Below, in pieces: positions 31,701 to 42,352 of a stretch of 64,000 nucleotides of DNA (the first letter of the stretch is position 1; each line of letters begins with the position of its first letter). The stretch lies in the NCBI GenBank assembly GCA_015061725.1, contig SUVX01000005.1, positions 1 through 64,000 on the forward strand, written 5' to 3'. Under the pieces are notes generated by a model, which saw only the letters and a list, made by a program, of their open reading frames with translations, had not been told where the DNA came from and ran no database searches. Origin of the DNA: Lentisphaerota bacterium. GTDB lineage: Bacteria > Verrucomicrobiota > Lentisphaeria > Victivallales > Victivallaceae. A program made the position numbers and the translations under genes.

Positions 31701-33072
31701 TGAAAATATTCTCGGTGAGATCGCTGCTCTCGGAACTGTTCAGAAGGACTTTGACTTCTGGGCGGATGCTGTTGAAGAAGCTGAACTTGAGCGTTATGAT
31801 CTTGACACCGGTTCAATTCTTGATAAAGCCGACGGAGATTCCGTCAAAGAGGGTGAATCCTTCGTGAGCTGGGACCCCAGTCAGGTTCCGATCATCATCG
31901 AACAGGCCGGTATTGTCCGCCTGAACGACCTGGTCGAAGGCGTCACCATTCAGAAGCAGAAACGCGGTTCTTCCGATCAGGGAACAGTTATGGAACACCG
32001 TGACGACCTGCATCCGCAGATTGTCATTACGGATAACGACGGTAATACGATCACCAGTTATCCGTTGCCCGCCGGTGCTGTTCTCATGACCAAGAACGGT
32101 ATGAAAGTGACTCCGGGTATGGTCGTTGCCCGACTCCCGCGTCAGTCTGCAAAGAACAAGGACATTATCGGCGGTCTTCCGCGAATCGCCGAATTGTTTG
32201 AAGCCCGTGTTCCCAAGGATGTAGCAGAGATCGCCCGTATCGACGGTGTGATCGAGGTGGATAACCTGGTCCGGGGAAGACGTCAGCTCATCATCCGCGA
32301 CAAGATTTCCGGAATGGTTGAAGAACACAACAACATTCCGCTGCACAAGCATTTGACTGTCAGCAAGGGTGATTATGTGAGAAAAGGTCAGAAACTGACC
32401 GAGGGATCTATTGTTCCGCATACGTTGCTTGAAATTTGCGGAATCCACGAGTTGCAGCGTCATCTGGTCGATGAGATTCAGCTGGTTTATCGCAGCCAGG
32501 GAGTTGAGATCAATGACAAACACGTTGAGATCATCATTCGTCAGATGATGCAGAAAGTCCGTATTACCTCCTCCGGCTCGACGCAGTTCCTGCCCGGAGA
32601 ACAGCTTGACCGCATTGAGTTCAACCGTGTCAACCGTGAGATGATTGAACGCGGCGGAAAACCGGCTGAAGCTGAACCGGTTTTGCTGGGTATTACAAAA
32701 GCAGCTCTGGAAACAGAGAGTTTCATTTCGGCCGCCAGCTTCCAGGATACCACGCGTATTCTGACTGAAGCAGCAACCGTCGGAAAGATCGACGTTCTCG
32801 CCGGATTCAAGGAAAACGTCATTACCGGACACTTGATTCCCGCCGGAACGGGTACTGAGCATATGCAGTCCCTGAAACTGAAATATCTCGGTACTGAGAT
32901 CGAACCTGAACCGGAAATTGCTGAAGAAACTGCCGAACCGACAGCCGGTGATATCGCCGGTCAGTGGGGTGCGGCCGATGAAGACGGTGACGATACCATC
33001 GAAGAAACCTACATCTTTGATGAAACCGACACCCAGGAATTTACCTCGGAATCTGATGATTTTGAGGCGTAA
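28732..33072 (+). CDS. rpoC: RNA polymerase beta' subunit
   Basis: Full-length Rpo[21 protein letters not shown] start. Confidence 0.99.
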   Translation: MIDNTYAYRELQSKDSANNFGAISINVASPDTIRKWSRGEVKNPETINYRSLKPEKHGLFCERIFGPTRDWECNCGKHKRIKSKGVVCDRCGVEVTQAKVRRERMGHIDLAVPVSHIWFLKCMPSRIALMLDMPAKKLDSIIYYEEYIVTDPGDTPLELQQILSEHEYRQACEDYGSSFRAEMGAPAIQSLLEQIDLEALKEDLEVKLSSGNNKALRKKLAKRLRLVEGFIAGNSRPEYMILSALPVIPPDLRPLVPLEGGRFATSDLNDLYRRVINRNNRLRNLLQLNTPEVIVRNEKRMLQEAVDALLDNGRHGRPVTGAGNRPLKSLSDMLKGKQGRFRQNLLGKRVDYSGRSVIVVGPELKIHQCGLPKKMAMILFEPFIIRYLKQRGHAHTVRGAKKLIEKGESVVWDILDEVTKGHPVMLNRAPTLHRLSIQAFDPVLIEGSAIRLHPLVCTAYNADFDGDQMAVHVPLSNEAQMETKLLMLSPNNIFSPANGKPIASPTQDITLGSYYLTCPPNNKDKAKLYRDYFEVLFAMQAGFIGIHDAVRIPNPDLGRDTIYGDKDSKYILTTPGRCLFNEVWDKRLGFYNAVAKKKDLGKLISNSYMIAGHDATIKLLDDIKDLGYRHATLAGLSISITDLQVPDSKNELIEAARKEVDAVLEQYNSGLLTDGERYKKVIDIWTQTSGAVANELFDHLEAASQRGEINPVYAMLDSGARGSKDQIRQLAGMRGLMAKPSGDIIERPIISNFREGLSVLEYFISTHGARKGLADTALKTADSGYMTRRLVDVAQDVICREEDCGTTKGIWTSAITEGDEVMLPLRDRIIGRYCAQDIRDPAYNDGRLIVGAGEVFTPEIADVIDARGIKRVLIRSALTCETLHGLCIKCYGRNLASDREAKIGDALGIIAAQSIGEPGTQLTMRTFHIGGTASSAYKEPVITSHSNGTIKYFNVRTVKNNKGKDVVVNKNGYVVIYDPVKAKELERRARENILGEIAALGTVQKDFDFWADAVEEAELERYDLDTGSILDKADGDSVKEGESFVSWDPSQVPIIIEQAGIVRLNDLVEGVTIQKQKRGSSDQGTVMEHRDDLHPQIVITDNDGNTITSYPLPAGAVLMTKNGMKVTPGMVVARLPRQSAKNKDIIGGLPRIAELFEARVPKDVAEIARIDGVIEVDNLVRGRRQLIIRDKISGMVEEHNNIPLHKHLTVSKGDYVRKGQKLTEGSIVPHTLLEICGIHELQRHLVDEIQLVYRSQGVEINDKHVEIIIRQMMQKVRITSSGSTQFLPGEQLDRIEFNRVNREMIERGGKPAEAEPVLLGITKAALETESFISAASFQDTTRILTEAATVGKIDVLAGFKENVITGHLIPAGTGTEHMQSLKLKYLGTEIEPEPEIAEETAEPTAGDIAGQWGAADEDGDDTIEETYIFDETDTQEFTSESDDFEA

Positions 33073-33103
33073 AAACAGAAAAACACACGATTATTGCAAC
33101 ATT

Positions 33104-33146
33104 TGCGCGGCAAGAACTTGAAATTGCCGCGCATGTGTGCTACATT
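33104..33146 (+). promoter_or_regulatory. Hairpin overlapping a putative promoter upstream of rpsL
   Basis: TGCGCGGCAA (33104-33113)/TTGCCGCGCA (33124-33133); TTGAAA (33118-33123) - 17 bp - TACATT (33141-33146). Confidence 0.55.
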
Positions 33147-33218
33147 ATACAAATAGGTGTGTTGTATTGTAGTTGTTTTATTCGGATATATAACAGGTAA
33201 AAAAAGCAGGAAAGAACC

Positions 33219-33620
33219 ATGCCGACAATCAATCAGTTGGTGCGTTTTGGACGCGAAGAAAAAGACAAGAAAAGTAAGTCCAAGGCTTTGCAGGCTTGCC
33301 CGCAGCGCCGCGGAGTCTGTCTCCAGGTAACCACCCGTACACCCAAGAAGCCGAACTCGGCTTTGCGTAAAATCGCCCGTGTGCGTCTTACCAACGGACA
33401 GGAAGTCACTGCCTATATCGGCGGTGAAGGACACAATTTGCAGGAACACTCTGTTGTTCTGGTGAAGGGCGGCAGGGTCCGTGACCTTCCCGGTGTGCGT
33501 TACCACATCGTTCGTGGCGCACTGGACAGCACCGGTGTTGACAAACGTCGCCAGGGCCGTTCCAAATACGGCGCGAAACAGCCGAAACCGGGTGCCGATG
33601 ACGGCAAGAAGAAGAAATAA
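33219..33620 (+). CDS. rpsL: 30S ribosomal protein S12
   Basis: [46 protein letters not shown]. Confidence 0.99.
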   Translation: MPTINQLVRFGREEKDKKSKSKALQACPQRRGVCLQVTTRTPKKPNSALRKIARVRLTNGQEVTAYIGGEGHNLQEHSVVLVKGGRVRDLPGVRYHIVRGALDSTGVDKRRQGRSKYGAKQPKPGADDGKKKK

Positions 33621-33644
33621 TCCTTATAAGAGAGAAATTCAGTT

Positions 33645-34115
33645 ATGAGAAGACGTAAAGCAGAAAAGCGGGAAATTATTCCCGATATGAAGTATGACAG
33701 CCAGCTGATTGCCCGTCTGATCAATACGATCATGAGCCGCGGCAAAAAGTCTACTGCCCAGCAGATTGTCTACGGTGCCCTTGATATTATCGGTCAGAAG
33801 AAAACTGACATGGCTCCGATGGATGTCTTTTTGCAGGCCCTTGAAAACGTCAAGCCGAAGCTTGAAGTCAAGAGCCGTCGTGTCGGCGGTGCCACTTATC
33901 AGGTTCCGATCGAAGTTGATCCCGAACGTCAGGTCGCTCTGGCCATGCGTTGGATCTGCACCTATTCCCGCGGCCGCAAAGGTAAGTCCATGACCGAATC
34001 CCTGGCTCAGGAACTTCTGGATGCCTTTGAAAACACCGGCTCCTCCATCAAGAAGAAAGAAGATACCTTCAAGATGGCTCAGGCCAACAAGGCTTTTGCA
34101 CATTACCGCTGGTAA
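33645..34115 (+). CDS. rpsG: 30S ribosomal protein S7
   Basis: [36 protein letters not shown]. Confidence 0.99.
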   Translation: MRRRKAEKREIIPDMKYDSQLIARLINTIMSRGKKSTAQQIVYGALDIIGQKKTDMAPMDVFLQALENVKPKLEVKSRRVGGATYQVPIEVDPERQVALAMRWICTYSRGRKGKSMTESLAQELLDAFENTGSSIKKKEDTFKMAQANKAFAHYRW

Positions 34116-34136
34116 TTAAAAGAAGAGTGAATAATC

Positions 34137-36242
34137 ATGAGCGACAAACAAGATTATAATGAGTGTCCGAGACGTCAAGTGCGTCTTGCCAATGTCCGTA
34201 ACATTGGTATTATGGCTCACATTGACGCGGGTAAAACCACTCTTTCGGAACGTATCCTCTTCTACTGCGGACGTAACCACAAAATCGGTGATACCCATGA
34301 AGGTACCGCCACGATGGACTGGATGAAAGATGAACAGGAACGCGGTATCACCATTACCAGTGCTGCCACCACCTGTTTCTGGAAAGGTCATCGTATCAAT
34401 ATTATTGACACTCCGGGACACGTTGATTTCACCGCTGAAGTGGAACGCAGTCTGCGCGTTCTTGACGGTGCTGTTGCAGTGTTCTGCTCCGTGGGTAAAG
34501 TTCAGCCCCAGAGTGAAACCGTCTGGCGTCAGGCTCAGAAATACGGTGTTCCGATCATTGCTCTGGTCAACAAAATGGACCGTACCGGTGCTGACTTCCA
34601 GGGTGTGATTGATGATATCCGCAACAAACTCGGTGCCAATCCGCTGCCGATCTACCTGCCCATCGGTAAAGAAGCCGATTTCAAGGGTGTGATCGACGTT
34701 CTCGCCGGTAAGGCTATCTACTTCCATGAAGAAGATAACGGTGCCAACGAAGATATTCAGGAACTCAATGCTGAACAGCAGGCTGAGCGCGATGAAGCCT
34801 TCCACAACCTGGTGGAAATTCTTGCTGAAGCAGATGATGCAGTAATGGAAGTCTATCTCGAAGACAAGATCCCGCCTGTGGAAGAACTGCGTGCTGCTCT
34901 GCGTCGTGCCACTCTCGCCAGCAAGGTTGTTCCTGTTGCTGCGGCTTCTGCCTTCAAGAACAAGGGTGTTCAGCCCCTGCTGGATGCTGTGACCTGGTAT
35001 CTGCCCAGCCCGATCGATATTTGGGACATCAAAGGTACCGATCCTGTGACCGGTAATGAGGTCACCCGTCACGTCGGCGATATGCAGCCCTTCAGCGCTC
35101 TGGTCTTCAAGATCATGACCGACCCCTATGTCGGTAAGCTCTACTATCTGCGTATTTACTCCGGCGTTGCTGCTCAGGGTATGACCGTTTACAACCCGCG
35201 TACCGGCAAATCTGAACGTTTCGGCCGTCTGCTGCAGATGCACGCCAACAGCCGTGAAGAACGTGAAGAGATCTTCTCCGGTGATATTGCCGCCGCCGTC
35301 GGTCTCCGCAACGTGACCACCGGTGATACGCTGTGTCTGGAATCCTGCCCGATCGCTCTGGAATCCATGACCTTCCCGGAACCGGTTATCTCTGTTGCTG
35401 TTGAGCCCAAGAGTTCCGGCGACCGCGATAAACTGACCAAAGGTCTGATTGCTCTGGCTGAAGAAGACCCGACCTTCCAGATCCACAGTGACGAAGATAC
35501 CGGACAGACCATTATTTCCGGTATGGGTGAGCTGCACCTGGAAATCATTCTCAGCCGTCTGATCCGCGAGTTCAAGGTTGAGGCCAATACCGGTGCTCCG
35601 CAGGTTGCTTACCGCGAAGCTCTGCTTAAAGAATCCAACAGTGATATGCGTTTCGTCCGTCAGACCGGTGGACGCGGACAGTATGGTCACTGCGTTATCA
35701 ACCTGATTCCTCAGGAACGCGGTGCCGGTATCACCATTGAGAACAAAGTTGTCGGCGGTAACATTCCGAAGGAATATATCAAACCGATTGAAAACGGTAT
35801 CCGTGAAGCCGCAGCCAGCGGTGTGTTGGCAGGTTATCCTGTGGTTGACTTCAAAGTCGAAATCATCGACGGTAGTTACCACCCGGTTGACTCCAACGAA
35901 ATGGCGTTCAAGATTGCCGGATCCATGGCTTTCAAAGAAGCTGCCAAGAAGTCCGGAATCGAACTTCTGGAGCCGATCATGAAGGTTGAGCTGACCACCC
36001 CCGATGAAAACATGGGTGATCTTATCGGTGATATCACCAGCCGTCGCGGCGTGATTTCCACGATGAATGCCGGTACCAACAGCTTTACTCAGGTTGTTGC
36101 GCACGTTCCGCTTTCGGAACTTTTCGGTTACGCAACTGCGATTCGTTCTCTCTCCCGCGGCCGCGCCACCTACTCGATGGAACCGGCGCACTTTGAGAGT
36201 GTTCCCAAAAACGTTCAGGAAAAAATCTTGGAGAAGAAATAA
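34137..36242 (+). CDS. fusA: Elongation factor G
   Basis: [52 protein letters not shown]. Confidence 0.99.
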   Translation: MSDKQDYNECPRRQVRLANVRNIGIMAHIDAGKTTLSERILFYCGRNHKIGDTHEGTATMDWMKDEQERGITITSAATTCFWKGHRINIIDTPGHVDFTAEVERSLRVLDGAVAVFCSVGKVQPQSETVWRQAQKYGVPIIALVNKMDRTGADFQGVIDDIRNKLGANPLPIYLPIGKEADFKGVIDVLAGKAIYFHEEDNGANEDIQELNAEQQAERDEAFHNLVEILAEADDAVMEVYLEDKIPPVEELRAALRRATLASKVVPVAAASAFKNKGVQPLLDAVTWYLPSPIDIWDIKGTDPVTGNEVTRHVGDMQPFSALVFKIMTDPYVGKLYYLRIYSGVAAQGMTVYNPRTGKSERFGRLLQMHANSREEREEIFSGDIAAAVGLRNVTTGDTLCLESCPIALESMTFPEPVISVAVEPKSSGDRDKLTKGLIALAEEDPTFQIHSDEDTGQTIISGMGELHLEIILSRLIREFKVEANTGAPQVAYREALLKESNSDMRFVRQTGGRGQYGHCVINLIPQERGAGITIENKVVGGNIPKEYIKPIENGIREAAASGVLAGYPVVDFKVEIIDGSYHPVDSNEMAFKIAGSMAFKEAAKKSGIELLEPIMKVELTTPDENMGDLIGDITSRRGVISTMNAGTNSFTQVVAHVPLSELFGYATAIRSLSRGRATYSMEPAHFESVPKNVQEKILEKK

Positions 36243-36243
36243 T

Positions 36244-36567
36244 ATGGCTACTGCGAAAACTCAGCGGATCCGCATCCGTCTTCAGGCTTACGAGCACCGG
36301 ATTCTGGATCAGTCAGTCAACGAGATCCTCGATGCTGCAAAACGCACCGGTTCTGTGGTTGCGGGTCCCATTCCGCTTCCGACCAGAATCGAGCGCTGGA
36401 CTGTCAACCGTTCACCCCACGTTGACAAGAAGTCCATGGAACAGTTCGAGATGCGCACTCACAAGCGCGTGTTGGATATTGTGAATCCTAACGCCAAGAC
36501 AGTTGATGAGCTCAAACGTCTCAACCTGCCTGCCGGCGTGGATATTTCGATCAAGACGGGATTCTGA
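36244..36567 (+). CDS. rpsJ: 30S ribosomal protein S10
   Basis: [57 protein letters not shown]. Confidence 0.99.
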   Translation: MATAKTQRIRIRLQAYEHRILDQSVNEILDAAKRTGSVVAGPIPLPTRIERWTVNRSPHVDKKSMEQFEMRTHKRVLDIVNPNAKTVDELKRLNLPAGVDISIKTGF

Positions 36568-36735
36568 GAAACCGTAAGAAGAAGCAGTTCTGCCGTGGCA
36601 AAAGGATAAAAAAAGCGACGGCAGGATTGTTTTTTCCGGCGTAACGGTTTCAGGGAAAGAGTCCCTAGATACCGCCGTTCCCGGCCGATTGGGGACGCGT
36701 ATCGAATGTTTCTCTACAAGGAAAGGAGAAAGATA
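36568..36735 (+). promoter_or_regulatory. Structured rpsJ-rplC intergenic RNA, candidate cis-regulatory leader
   Basis: GAAACCGT(36568)/ACGGTTTC(36644); CTGCCGT(36590)/ACGGCAG(36618) followed by GATTGTTTTTT; AGGGA-aagag-TCCCT (36652-36666); CGTTCCC/GGGGACG (36676-36697) inside GATAC/GTATC. Confidence 0.6.
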
Positions 36736-37377
36736 ATGAAAGGTTTAATCGGTAAAAAAATCGGAATGACTCAGGTCTACGACGAGAAGGGTGTGCTGAT
36801 CCCGGTTACGGTGATCGAAGCCGGTCCCTGCGTTGTTACTGCAGTCAAGACCGTCGAGCGTGACGGTTACTCCGCTATTCAGCTGGGTTACGGTTCACGC
36901 AAGGCAAAGAATCTCACCAATGCGGATCGCGGACACCTGGCCAAGGCCGGTGTTACCGGAGACAGACTTCCGGCTATTCTGCGCGAAATCCGTACCACTG
37001 AAACGGCTGAACCCGGTTCTGTCATCAAGGCGGATATCTTCGCTGATGGCGAGTACCTGGATGTGGTCGGTGTCAGCAAGGGCCGTGGATTCCAGGGTGT
37101 CGTCAAACGTTACAACTTCGGCGGCGGTCGCGCCAGCCACGGAGGTGGTTGGACCCGTCGTACCGGTTCTATCGGTTGCCGTGAATGGCCCGGTCGAATC
37201 ATCAAAGGTAAACGTATGCCCGGACATACCGGCAACGTGCAGCGCACGGTTCAGAATCTGAAGATCGTCCGTGTTATGGCTGAAGACAACGTTCTGTTGG
37301 TCAAGGGTGCAGTCCCCGGAGCCAACGGTGGAATTTTGACCATTCGCGGTGCGCTGAAGAAGCCGGCGGCGAAGTAA
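36736..37377 (+). CDS. rplC: 50S ribosomal protein L3
   Basis: MKGLIGKKIGMTQVYDEKG..RASHGGGWTRRTGSIGCREWPGRIIKGKRMPGHTGN. Confidence 0.98.
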   Translation: MKGLIGKKIGMTQVYDEKGVLIPVTVIEAGPCVVTAVKTVERDGYSAIQLGYGSRKAKNLTNADRGHLAKAGVTGDRLPAILREIRTTETAEPGSVIKADIFADGEYLDVVGVSKGRGFQGVVKRYNFGGGRASHGGGWTRRTGSIGCREWPGRIIKGKRMPGHTGNVQRTVQNLKIVRVMAEDNVLLVKGAVPGANGGILTIRGALKKPAAK

Positions 37378-37392
37378 TTGGAGGAATAAACC

Positions 37393-38022
37393 ATGTCTAA
37401 CATTTTGGATATCCTCGATTGCACCGGCGCCAGGGTCGGTGAATACCAGATCCCTGAAGGCGTGATCGAGATGGAAAAGGGTGCCCAGGCCGTTCATGAT
37501 GCGGTCGTTGCCTACCTGGCAGGTGCCAGAGCCGGTACAGCTTGTACCAAAACCCGCGGATTGGTTTCCGGCGGCGGTGCCAAACCCTGGCGTCAGAAAG
37601 GCCGTGGCGGAGCCCGTGCAGGTTCCAGCCGCAGTCCCGTGTGGGTTGGCGGCGGTACCATCTTCGGACCCACCCCCCGTTCTTTCGCAAAGAAACTCAA
37701 CAAGAAAGTCCTGGTGCTTGCTCTCAAGCGCGCTCTGTCTGAGCGTATCGCTGAAGGTGATGTCATCGTTCTGGATCAGTTCGCTCTGCCGGATCACAAG
37801 ACCCGCAGCGCTGTCGCTGTTCTCAAGAACCTGAACGTCGCTGATGACACTGTTATGCTCTCTGTCAGCGAGCTGGACGAAGCTGCGGTCTGCGCCACCG
37901 GCAACATTGCCAACATGGTTCTCCGCCGCGCTGTCACTGTCAACGTTTACGAACTGCTCCGCTTCAAGAAGGTCATCTTCACCAAGGATGCTCTTGATGC
38001 TTTCATCGGACGTCTGGCATAA
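37393..38022 (+). CDS. rplD: 50S ribosomal protein L4
   Basis: GGAKPWRQKGRGGARAGSSRSPVWVGGGTIFGPTPRSF. Confidence 0.98.
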   Translation: MSNILDILDCTGARVGEYQIPEGVIEMEKGAQAVHDAVVAYLAGARAGTACTKTRGLVSGGGAKPWRQKGRGGARAGSSRSPVWVGGGTIFGPTPRSFAKKLNKKVLVLALKRALSERIAEGDVIVLDQFALPDHKTRSAVAVLKNLNVADDTVMLSVSELDEAAVCATGNIANMVLRRAVTVNVYELLRFKKVIFTKDALDAFIGRLA

Positions 38023-38034
38023 GGAGGTATGACA

Positions 38035-38316
38035 ATGAAATCTGCATTTGATATCATCATCGCTCCGGTCGTGACCGAAAAGTGCAATGCTCTTATTCAG
38101 GAAAAGAAATATACTTTCCGTGTTGCTCCCGATGCCAACCGCATTGAGATCGGCAAGGCTGTTGAAGAGCTTTTCAACGTCAAGGTCAAATCCGTCAACG
38201 TTATGAACTACCAGGGCAAGAGAAAACGCGCCGGACGCTCCCTCAAAGAAGGTCGTCGTCCCGATTGGAAACGCGCCGTCATCACCCTTGCCGAAGGCAG
38301 TATTGAGATCATCTAA
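38035..38316 (+). CDS. rplW: 50S ribosomal protein L23
   Basis: [51 protein letters not shown]. Confidence 0.97.
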   Translation: MKSAFDIIIAPVVTEKCNALIQEKKYTFRVAPDANRIEIGKAVEELFNVKVKSVNVMNYQGKRKRAGRSLKEGRRPDWKRAVITLAEGSIEII

Positions 38317-38333
38317 GGGAGAAAAAAGATAAA

Positions 38334-39161
38334 ATGGCTATCAAAAGTTATAATCCGACGACTCCCTCCCGCCGTCATATGACGGTTGTGGATAAGTCTG
38401 CATTGAGCAAGAACGGTCCTGAGAGATCGTTGACCCGCGGAAAGAAATCTTCCGGCGGTCGTAACAACACCGGTCGTATGACCATCCGTTTCCGCGGTGC
38501 CGGTAACAAACGTCGTTTCCGTATGATCGACTTCCGCCGCACCAAGGACGGAATTCCGGCGAAGGTCGTCTCCATTGAGTACGATCCCAACCGTACCGCC
38601 AATATCGCTCTGATCAGCTACGCTGACGGCGAAAAGGCTTACATCATCGCTCCCAACGGTCTGAAAGTCGGCGATGTCGTTATGAACGGACCCAAGGCTG
38701 AACTCAAGCCCGGTAACTGCATGGCGATCAAAGATATCCCCGTCGGTGTCGATATCTGCTGCATCGAGCTGGTTCCCGGCGGCGGTGCCAAACTTGCCCG
38801 TTCTGCCGGTCAGGTTGCTGTTCTCCGCGGTAAGGAAGAAACTTACGCGCAGGTCAAGCTGCCCAGCGGCGAAGTTCGCATGATCCACGTCAACTGCCGT
38901 GCCATGATCGGTCAGATCGGCAACCTCGATCTGATGAACACCAAGCTCGGTAAGGCTGGTAAGAAACGTTATCTCGGTTTCCGTCCGCACGTCCGCGGTG
39001 TCGCCCAGAACCCGGTCGACCATCCGATGGGCGGAGGCGAAGGCCGCAGCTCCGGCGGCGGTCATCCGGTTTCACCCTGGGGCAAGCTTGCTAAAGGCAA
39101 ACGTACCCGTAATCCGAAAAAGACTTCCAAGAACTTTATCGTTGAACGGAGGAAGAAATAA
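38334..39161 (+). CDS. rplB: 50S ribosomal protein L2
   Basis: [52 protein letters not shown]. Confidence 0.99.
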   Translation: MAIKSYNPTTPSRRHMTVVDKSALSKNGPERSLTRGKKSSGGRNNTGRMTIRFRGAGNKRRFRMIDFRRTKDGIPAKVVSIEYDPNRTANIALISYADGEKAYIIAPNGLKVGDVVMNGPKAELKPGNCMAIKDIPVGVDICCIELVPGGGAKLARSAGQVAVLRGKEETYAQVKLPSGEVRMIHVNCRAMIGQIGNLDLMNTKLGKAGKKRYLGFRPHVRGVAQNPVDHPMGGGEGRSSGGGHPVSPWGKLAKGKRTRNPKKTSKNFIVERRKK

Positions 39162-39424
39162 TGCCGAGATCCATCAAAAAAGGACCGTTTGTCGATCAGC
39201 ACCTGCTCGACAAAGTCGAAAAAATGACCGGAGCCAAAACTCCGATCAAAACTTGGAGCCGTCGCTCCCTGATTATTCCGGATTTTGTCGGACACACTTT
39301 CGAGGTTCACAACGGAAAGTCTTTCGTTCCGGTGTTTGTGACCGAAAACATGGTCGGACACAAACTGGGCGAATTTGCTCCCACCCGTGTCTTCAAAGTT
39401 CACGGTGTTGTTTCCGGAAAGTAA
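39161..39424 (+). CDS. rpsS: 30S ribosomal protein S19
   Basis: [44 protein letters not shown]. Confidence 0.99.
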   Translation: MPRSIKKGPFVDQHLLDKVEKMTGAKTPIKTWSRRSLIIPDFVGHTFEVHNGKSFVPVFVTENMVGHKLGEFAPTRVFKVHGVVSGK

Positions 39425-39447
39425 GTTACGCAAGTATCTTCACAACG

Positions 39448-39482
39448 GCGGTCGTTTGGCAACAAACGACCGCTTGTTTTTT
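39448..39482 (+). terminator. Rho-independent terminator ending the ribosomal cluster after rpsS
   Basis: GCGGTCGTTTG-gcaa-CAAACGACCGC then TTGTTTTTT, 11-bp perfect stem. Confidence 0.93.
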
Positions 39483-39586
39483 ATACGCGGCAAGACCCGA
39501 TGGACGATTTTACAGTTTGGTAAAGTGTATTGTCCATGTTGTCCACATGTTTCCCCCGGAAGATGCCTGGAAATCCCCGGCGCGGG

Positions 39587-39615
39587 TTGACAAATCATGA
39601 CTTGTGTGATATGTT
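39587..39615 (+). promoter_or_regulatory. Sigma70-type promoter for the 39698..40234 gene
   Basis: TTGACA - 17 bp - TATGTT. Confidence 0.65.
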
Positions 39616-39697
39616 TTACACGTTAAAAAAGCATAGGACTGCATGTTCCTGTTTGAAGCCGGATCAGGAACGTGAAATATAAGGGAGATTACAGAAG

Positions 39698-40234
39698 ATG
39701 GAAAATCAGGAAAATAAATTCAGCCGTTCATTAGGGGCGCAGCATGCTGCAATGGTGGTTATTGAAGCCGCTAAAAAAGGGGAGCTTATTGACGGTCCTG
39801 TTTTTACGGCTCCGAAACTTGCCGATTCTGAAAAAGAACTTATGCTTAAAATTCTGGAAGCTGTTGCTGAAAAACGTCGCCGTGACGGAGATGCTCTGAC
39901 AGATGAAGCGGTCAGTTCCATGTTTACCTTTGTCTTTGCCCGCGCAGCGGAAGCTGTGACGAATTTTGCCAACAGCCGTCCCAATGAATTTTCAATGATG
40001 GGACTCTTTGACGGCAAGGCGCCGCTTTATGCCGATGAACAGATTACCGGCTACTTCAAGAAGTTGAGTTTTCCGGGGGATTGCGCTCAGAACTTCTGGG
40101 ATTGGATCCACTCAAATATCGTTCCTGAGGGAACGGATCCTCTGCTTGCTCTGATGGAATCTTTGAAATGGTGTTTCCGTCTTTCGTGCCACATCGCCGT
40201 CAGTTATTTGCAGAAGATCGGTTACCGTTTCTGA
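39698..40234 (+). CDS. Hypothetical protein (178 aa)
   Basis: Complete ORF with GGGAGA RBS region and good promoter; no recognised domain. Confidence 0.75.
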   Translation: MENQENKFSRSLGAQHAAMVVIEAAKKGELIDGPVFTAPKLADSEKELMLKILEAVAEKRRRDGDALTDEAVSSMFTFVFARAAEAVTNFANSRPNEFSMMGLFDGKAPLYADEQITGYFKKLSFPGDCAQNFWDWIHSNIVPEGTDPLLALMESLKWCFRLSCHIAVSYLQKIGYRF

Positions 40235-42077
40235 CAAACTGCAGATTATTGCGGTATCCCCTGTGGTCGGGTACAAGTTCCAATGCCGCGCTGAAACACT
40301 TTTCAGCCACTTCGGGGCGTCCTGTCTGCAAGGCGATGATACCCAGTTGATTATAAGCCGGATGATAACTGCTGTCGCACTCAAGAGCGCGCAGCAGTTC
40401 TTTTTCTGCCTCAGCCGGACGTTTGGTGTTGGCAAGGAATACACCGTAATTGTAGCGCAGAAGTGCAGACTCCGGAGACATTTTCAACGCCTTTTTATAA
40501 TACTTTTGGGCTTCTTTGTGTTTTGCCGGAAAACGGGAGTAAAGATTGCCGAGATTCATAAAAGACTCCATTGACTCCGGATCTCCGGCAGCCGCTTCTT
40601 TATATGCCTTTTCTGCGCCTTTAAAGTCGTTGCTGCGCTCAAGCAGCATACCGAGCTGGTTGACGATACGGGCGGGGTCATTGCAGCCTTCACGGGCAAA
40701 AGAAAGCAGTTTGAAGGCTTTTGCGCCTTGATTCTTGCGGATGGCGGCTTCTCCCAGAATTCCCGCTGCCTCGTGTGCGCCTTCGGCCGGGGAAGGGGGC
40801 AGGATAAACAAACTTGCTCCGAAAACAATCAGCGGGACGGCAAAAAACTTTTTCCACTTGAAACAGCTGATACCGTATGCGGCAAAATAGAGCAGCGCAG
40901 GCAGCATCGCCAGACGGTAACGTCCGGAGGTGACGGTCAGTATCTGTGCCGCGTACAATGCGCCGCCCAGCAGGAAAAAGTAAATTGCGGTTCTCTCTTT
41001 GTTTTTTATGGCGGCAGTTATTCCCGCAACGGCAAAGCACATCAACAGCGGCAACAGAAATACGCCGTACCGGACAAGATGTGTCCGGTAAACAAGTGCC
41101 ATCGGGTCGGCTCCGGCAATCAGTTCCGCAGGAGACCAGACCATAACGGCTTTTTTGAGATAAAGTTTCATACCCTGCAAAGGATTTTGAATCCAGAACT
41201 TTGCACTTTTTTCAAGCCATACTCTGTCGGTTGATATGCCTCTTGCTTCAGCTTCACCGGCGGCGGCTTTGTGAAGTTTGCGCCAGACGGGACCCGGGCG
41301 CAGATAACAGCCGCCTGTGGCATCGGGATTATTGCCCAGCCAGATATTGAATCCGCCGTTCTGCTGGATGCCCGTCAATTTGCCGTAGTGAATACTTTTG
41401 ATCAGCACAACGGGCGCAATGACAAGCAGAAGTCCTGCCAGAAATACCAGTGCTTCCCTGCGGGCTTTGCTGAAAAAACGGTAAAGTATGACGGCACCCG
41501 CAAAGGATAATGACAGCGGATGTGTGACGGCGGCAAGACCGGCGGCACAACCGGCTCCTGCCATACGGAGAAGGCGTTTCTTTAAATCAAACTCCGTATC
41601 CGCCAATTCCAGCAGCCAGAAAACGGCGGTCAGAAAAGGCAGGAGCAGAGATTCAGAGATGATTTCCGCCTGATGAAAAAATGCCACGGGGTAGAACATG
41701 GCGCAGGCAAGAAAAATCATTCTTGTCTTGAAGTTGACGCCCTTGCGTTCCAACAGTTTGGTGAGTGCAATCCAGGCTCCGAAGTTCAAGAGAAGCTGCA
41801 GCAGGCGCACCGGAAACAGGGCGTAATTGCTCACATGATACAGGAGTGCCAGAAAAAGAGGATAAAGCGGTGCGTGAATATCCGGAACTTTGGGGAAAAG
41901 TCTGCCTGAAAGAATTTCCCGCGCCCGCAGGTCGTATTCCATGACATCGGGACCGGCGGGAACGTCAAAGTTAAGCAGCTGTGCGTACTCCCTGAGGTAT
42001 TCCGCCCGCAGCAGAATACCGCAGACAAGAAGACACGGCACCAGCCAGAGATCAACGCGGCGGAAAATCAAATTCAT
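40200..42077 (-). CDS. Glycosyltransferase family 39-like membrane protein with C-terminal TPR repeats
   Basis: Multi-TM N-terminal half (AGPDVMEYDLRAREIL, HAPLYPLFLALLYHV); C-terminal TPRs (AYKEAAAGDPESMESFMNLGNLYSRFPAKHKEAQKYYKKALKMSPESALLRYNYGVFLANTKRPAEAEKELLRALE); start inferred at MNLIFRR. Confidence 0.8.
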   Translation of the reverse strand: MNLIFRRVDLWLVPCLLVCGILLRAEYLREYAQLLNFDVPAGPDVMEYDLRAREILSGRLFPKVPDIHAPLYPLFLALLYHVSNYALFPVRLLQLLLNFGAWIALTKLLERKGVNFKTRMIFLACAMFYPVAFFHQAEIISESLLLPFLTAVFWLLELADTEFDLKKRLLRMAGAGCAAGLAAVTHPLSLSFAGAVILYRFFSKARREALVFLAGLLLVIAPVVLIKSIHYGKLTGIQQNGGFNIWLGNNPDATGGCYLRPGPVWRKLHKAAAGEAEARGISTDRVWLEKSAKFWIQNPLQGMKLYLKKAVMVWSPAELIAGADPMALVYRTHLVRYGVFLLPLLMCFAVAGITAAIKNKERTAIYFFLLGGALYAAQILTVTSGRYRLAMLPALLYFAAYGISCFKWKKFFAVPLIVFGASLFILPPSPAEGAHEAAGILGEAAIRKNQGAKAFKLLSFAREGCNDPARIVNQLGMLLERSNDFKGAEKAYKEAAAGDPESMESFMNLGNLYSRFPAKHKEAQKYYKKALKMSPESALLRYNYGVFLANTKRPAEAEKELLRALECDSSYHPAYNQLGIIALQTGRPEVAEKCFSAALELVPDHRGYRNNLQFVRNGNRSSANN

Positions 42078-42333
42078 ACTCAAAAAGATCTCCGATTTCA
42101 CGGATGGCATTTTCTTCATCGGGTCCTGTAATCTGCAACGTGGCTTGGGCGCCGCAGACAAGTCCGAGGGAAATCAGAGCAAGAATACTTCCTGTAATGT
42201 CCTGAGTTTCGCCGTCATAGATGACAGTTACAGTATGATCCGGATACTTTTTATTGAGTGTATTAAGGATTTCTCCGGAGGGACGGCAGTGAATCCCTGC
42301 CCGGTTTCTGACGGTGATCTCTCTTGTTTTCAC
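42052..42333 (-). CDS. HPr-family phosphocarrier protein
   Basis: EITVRNRAGIHCRPSGEILNTLNKKY..ITGSILALISLGLVCGAQATLQITGPDEENAIREI. Confidence 0.9.
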   Translation of the reverse strand: MKTREITVRNRAGIHCRPSGEILNTLNKKYPDHTVTVIYDGETQDITGSILALISLGLVCGAQATLQITGPDEENAIREIGDLFEYEFDFPPR

Positions 42334-42352
42334 GATGTTTCTCCCGGATTAT

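Noticed and set aside
34116-36191. 691-aa minus-strand ORF antisense to nearly all of fusA
   Set aside because: fusA on the plus strand is unambiguous full-length EF-G; the antisense frame is a codon-bias shadow with no family motif.
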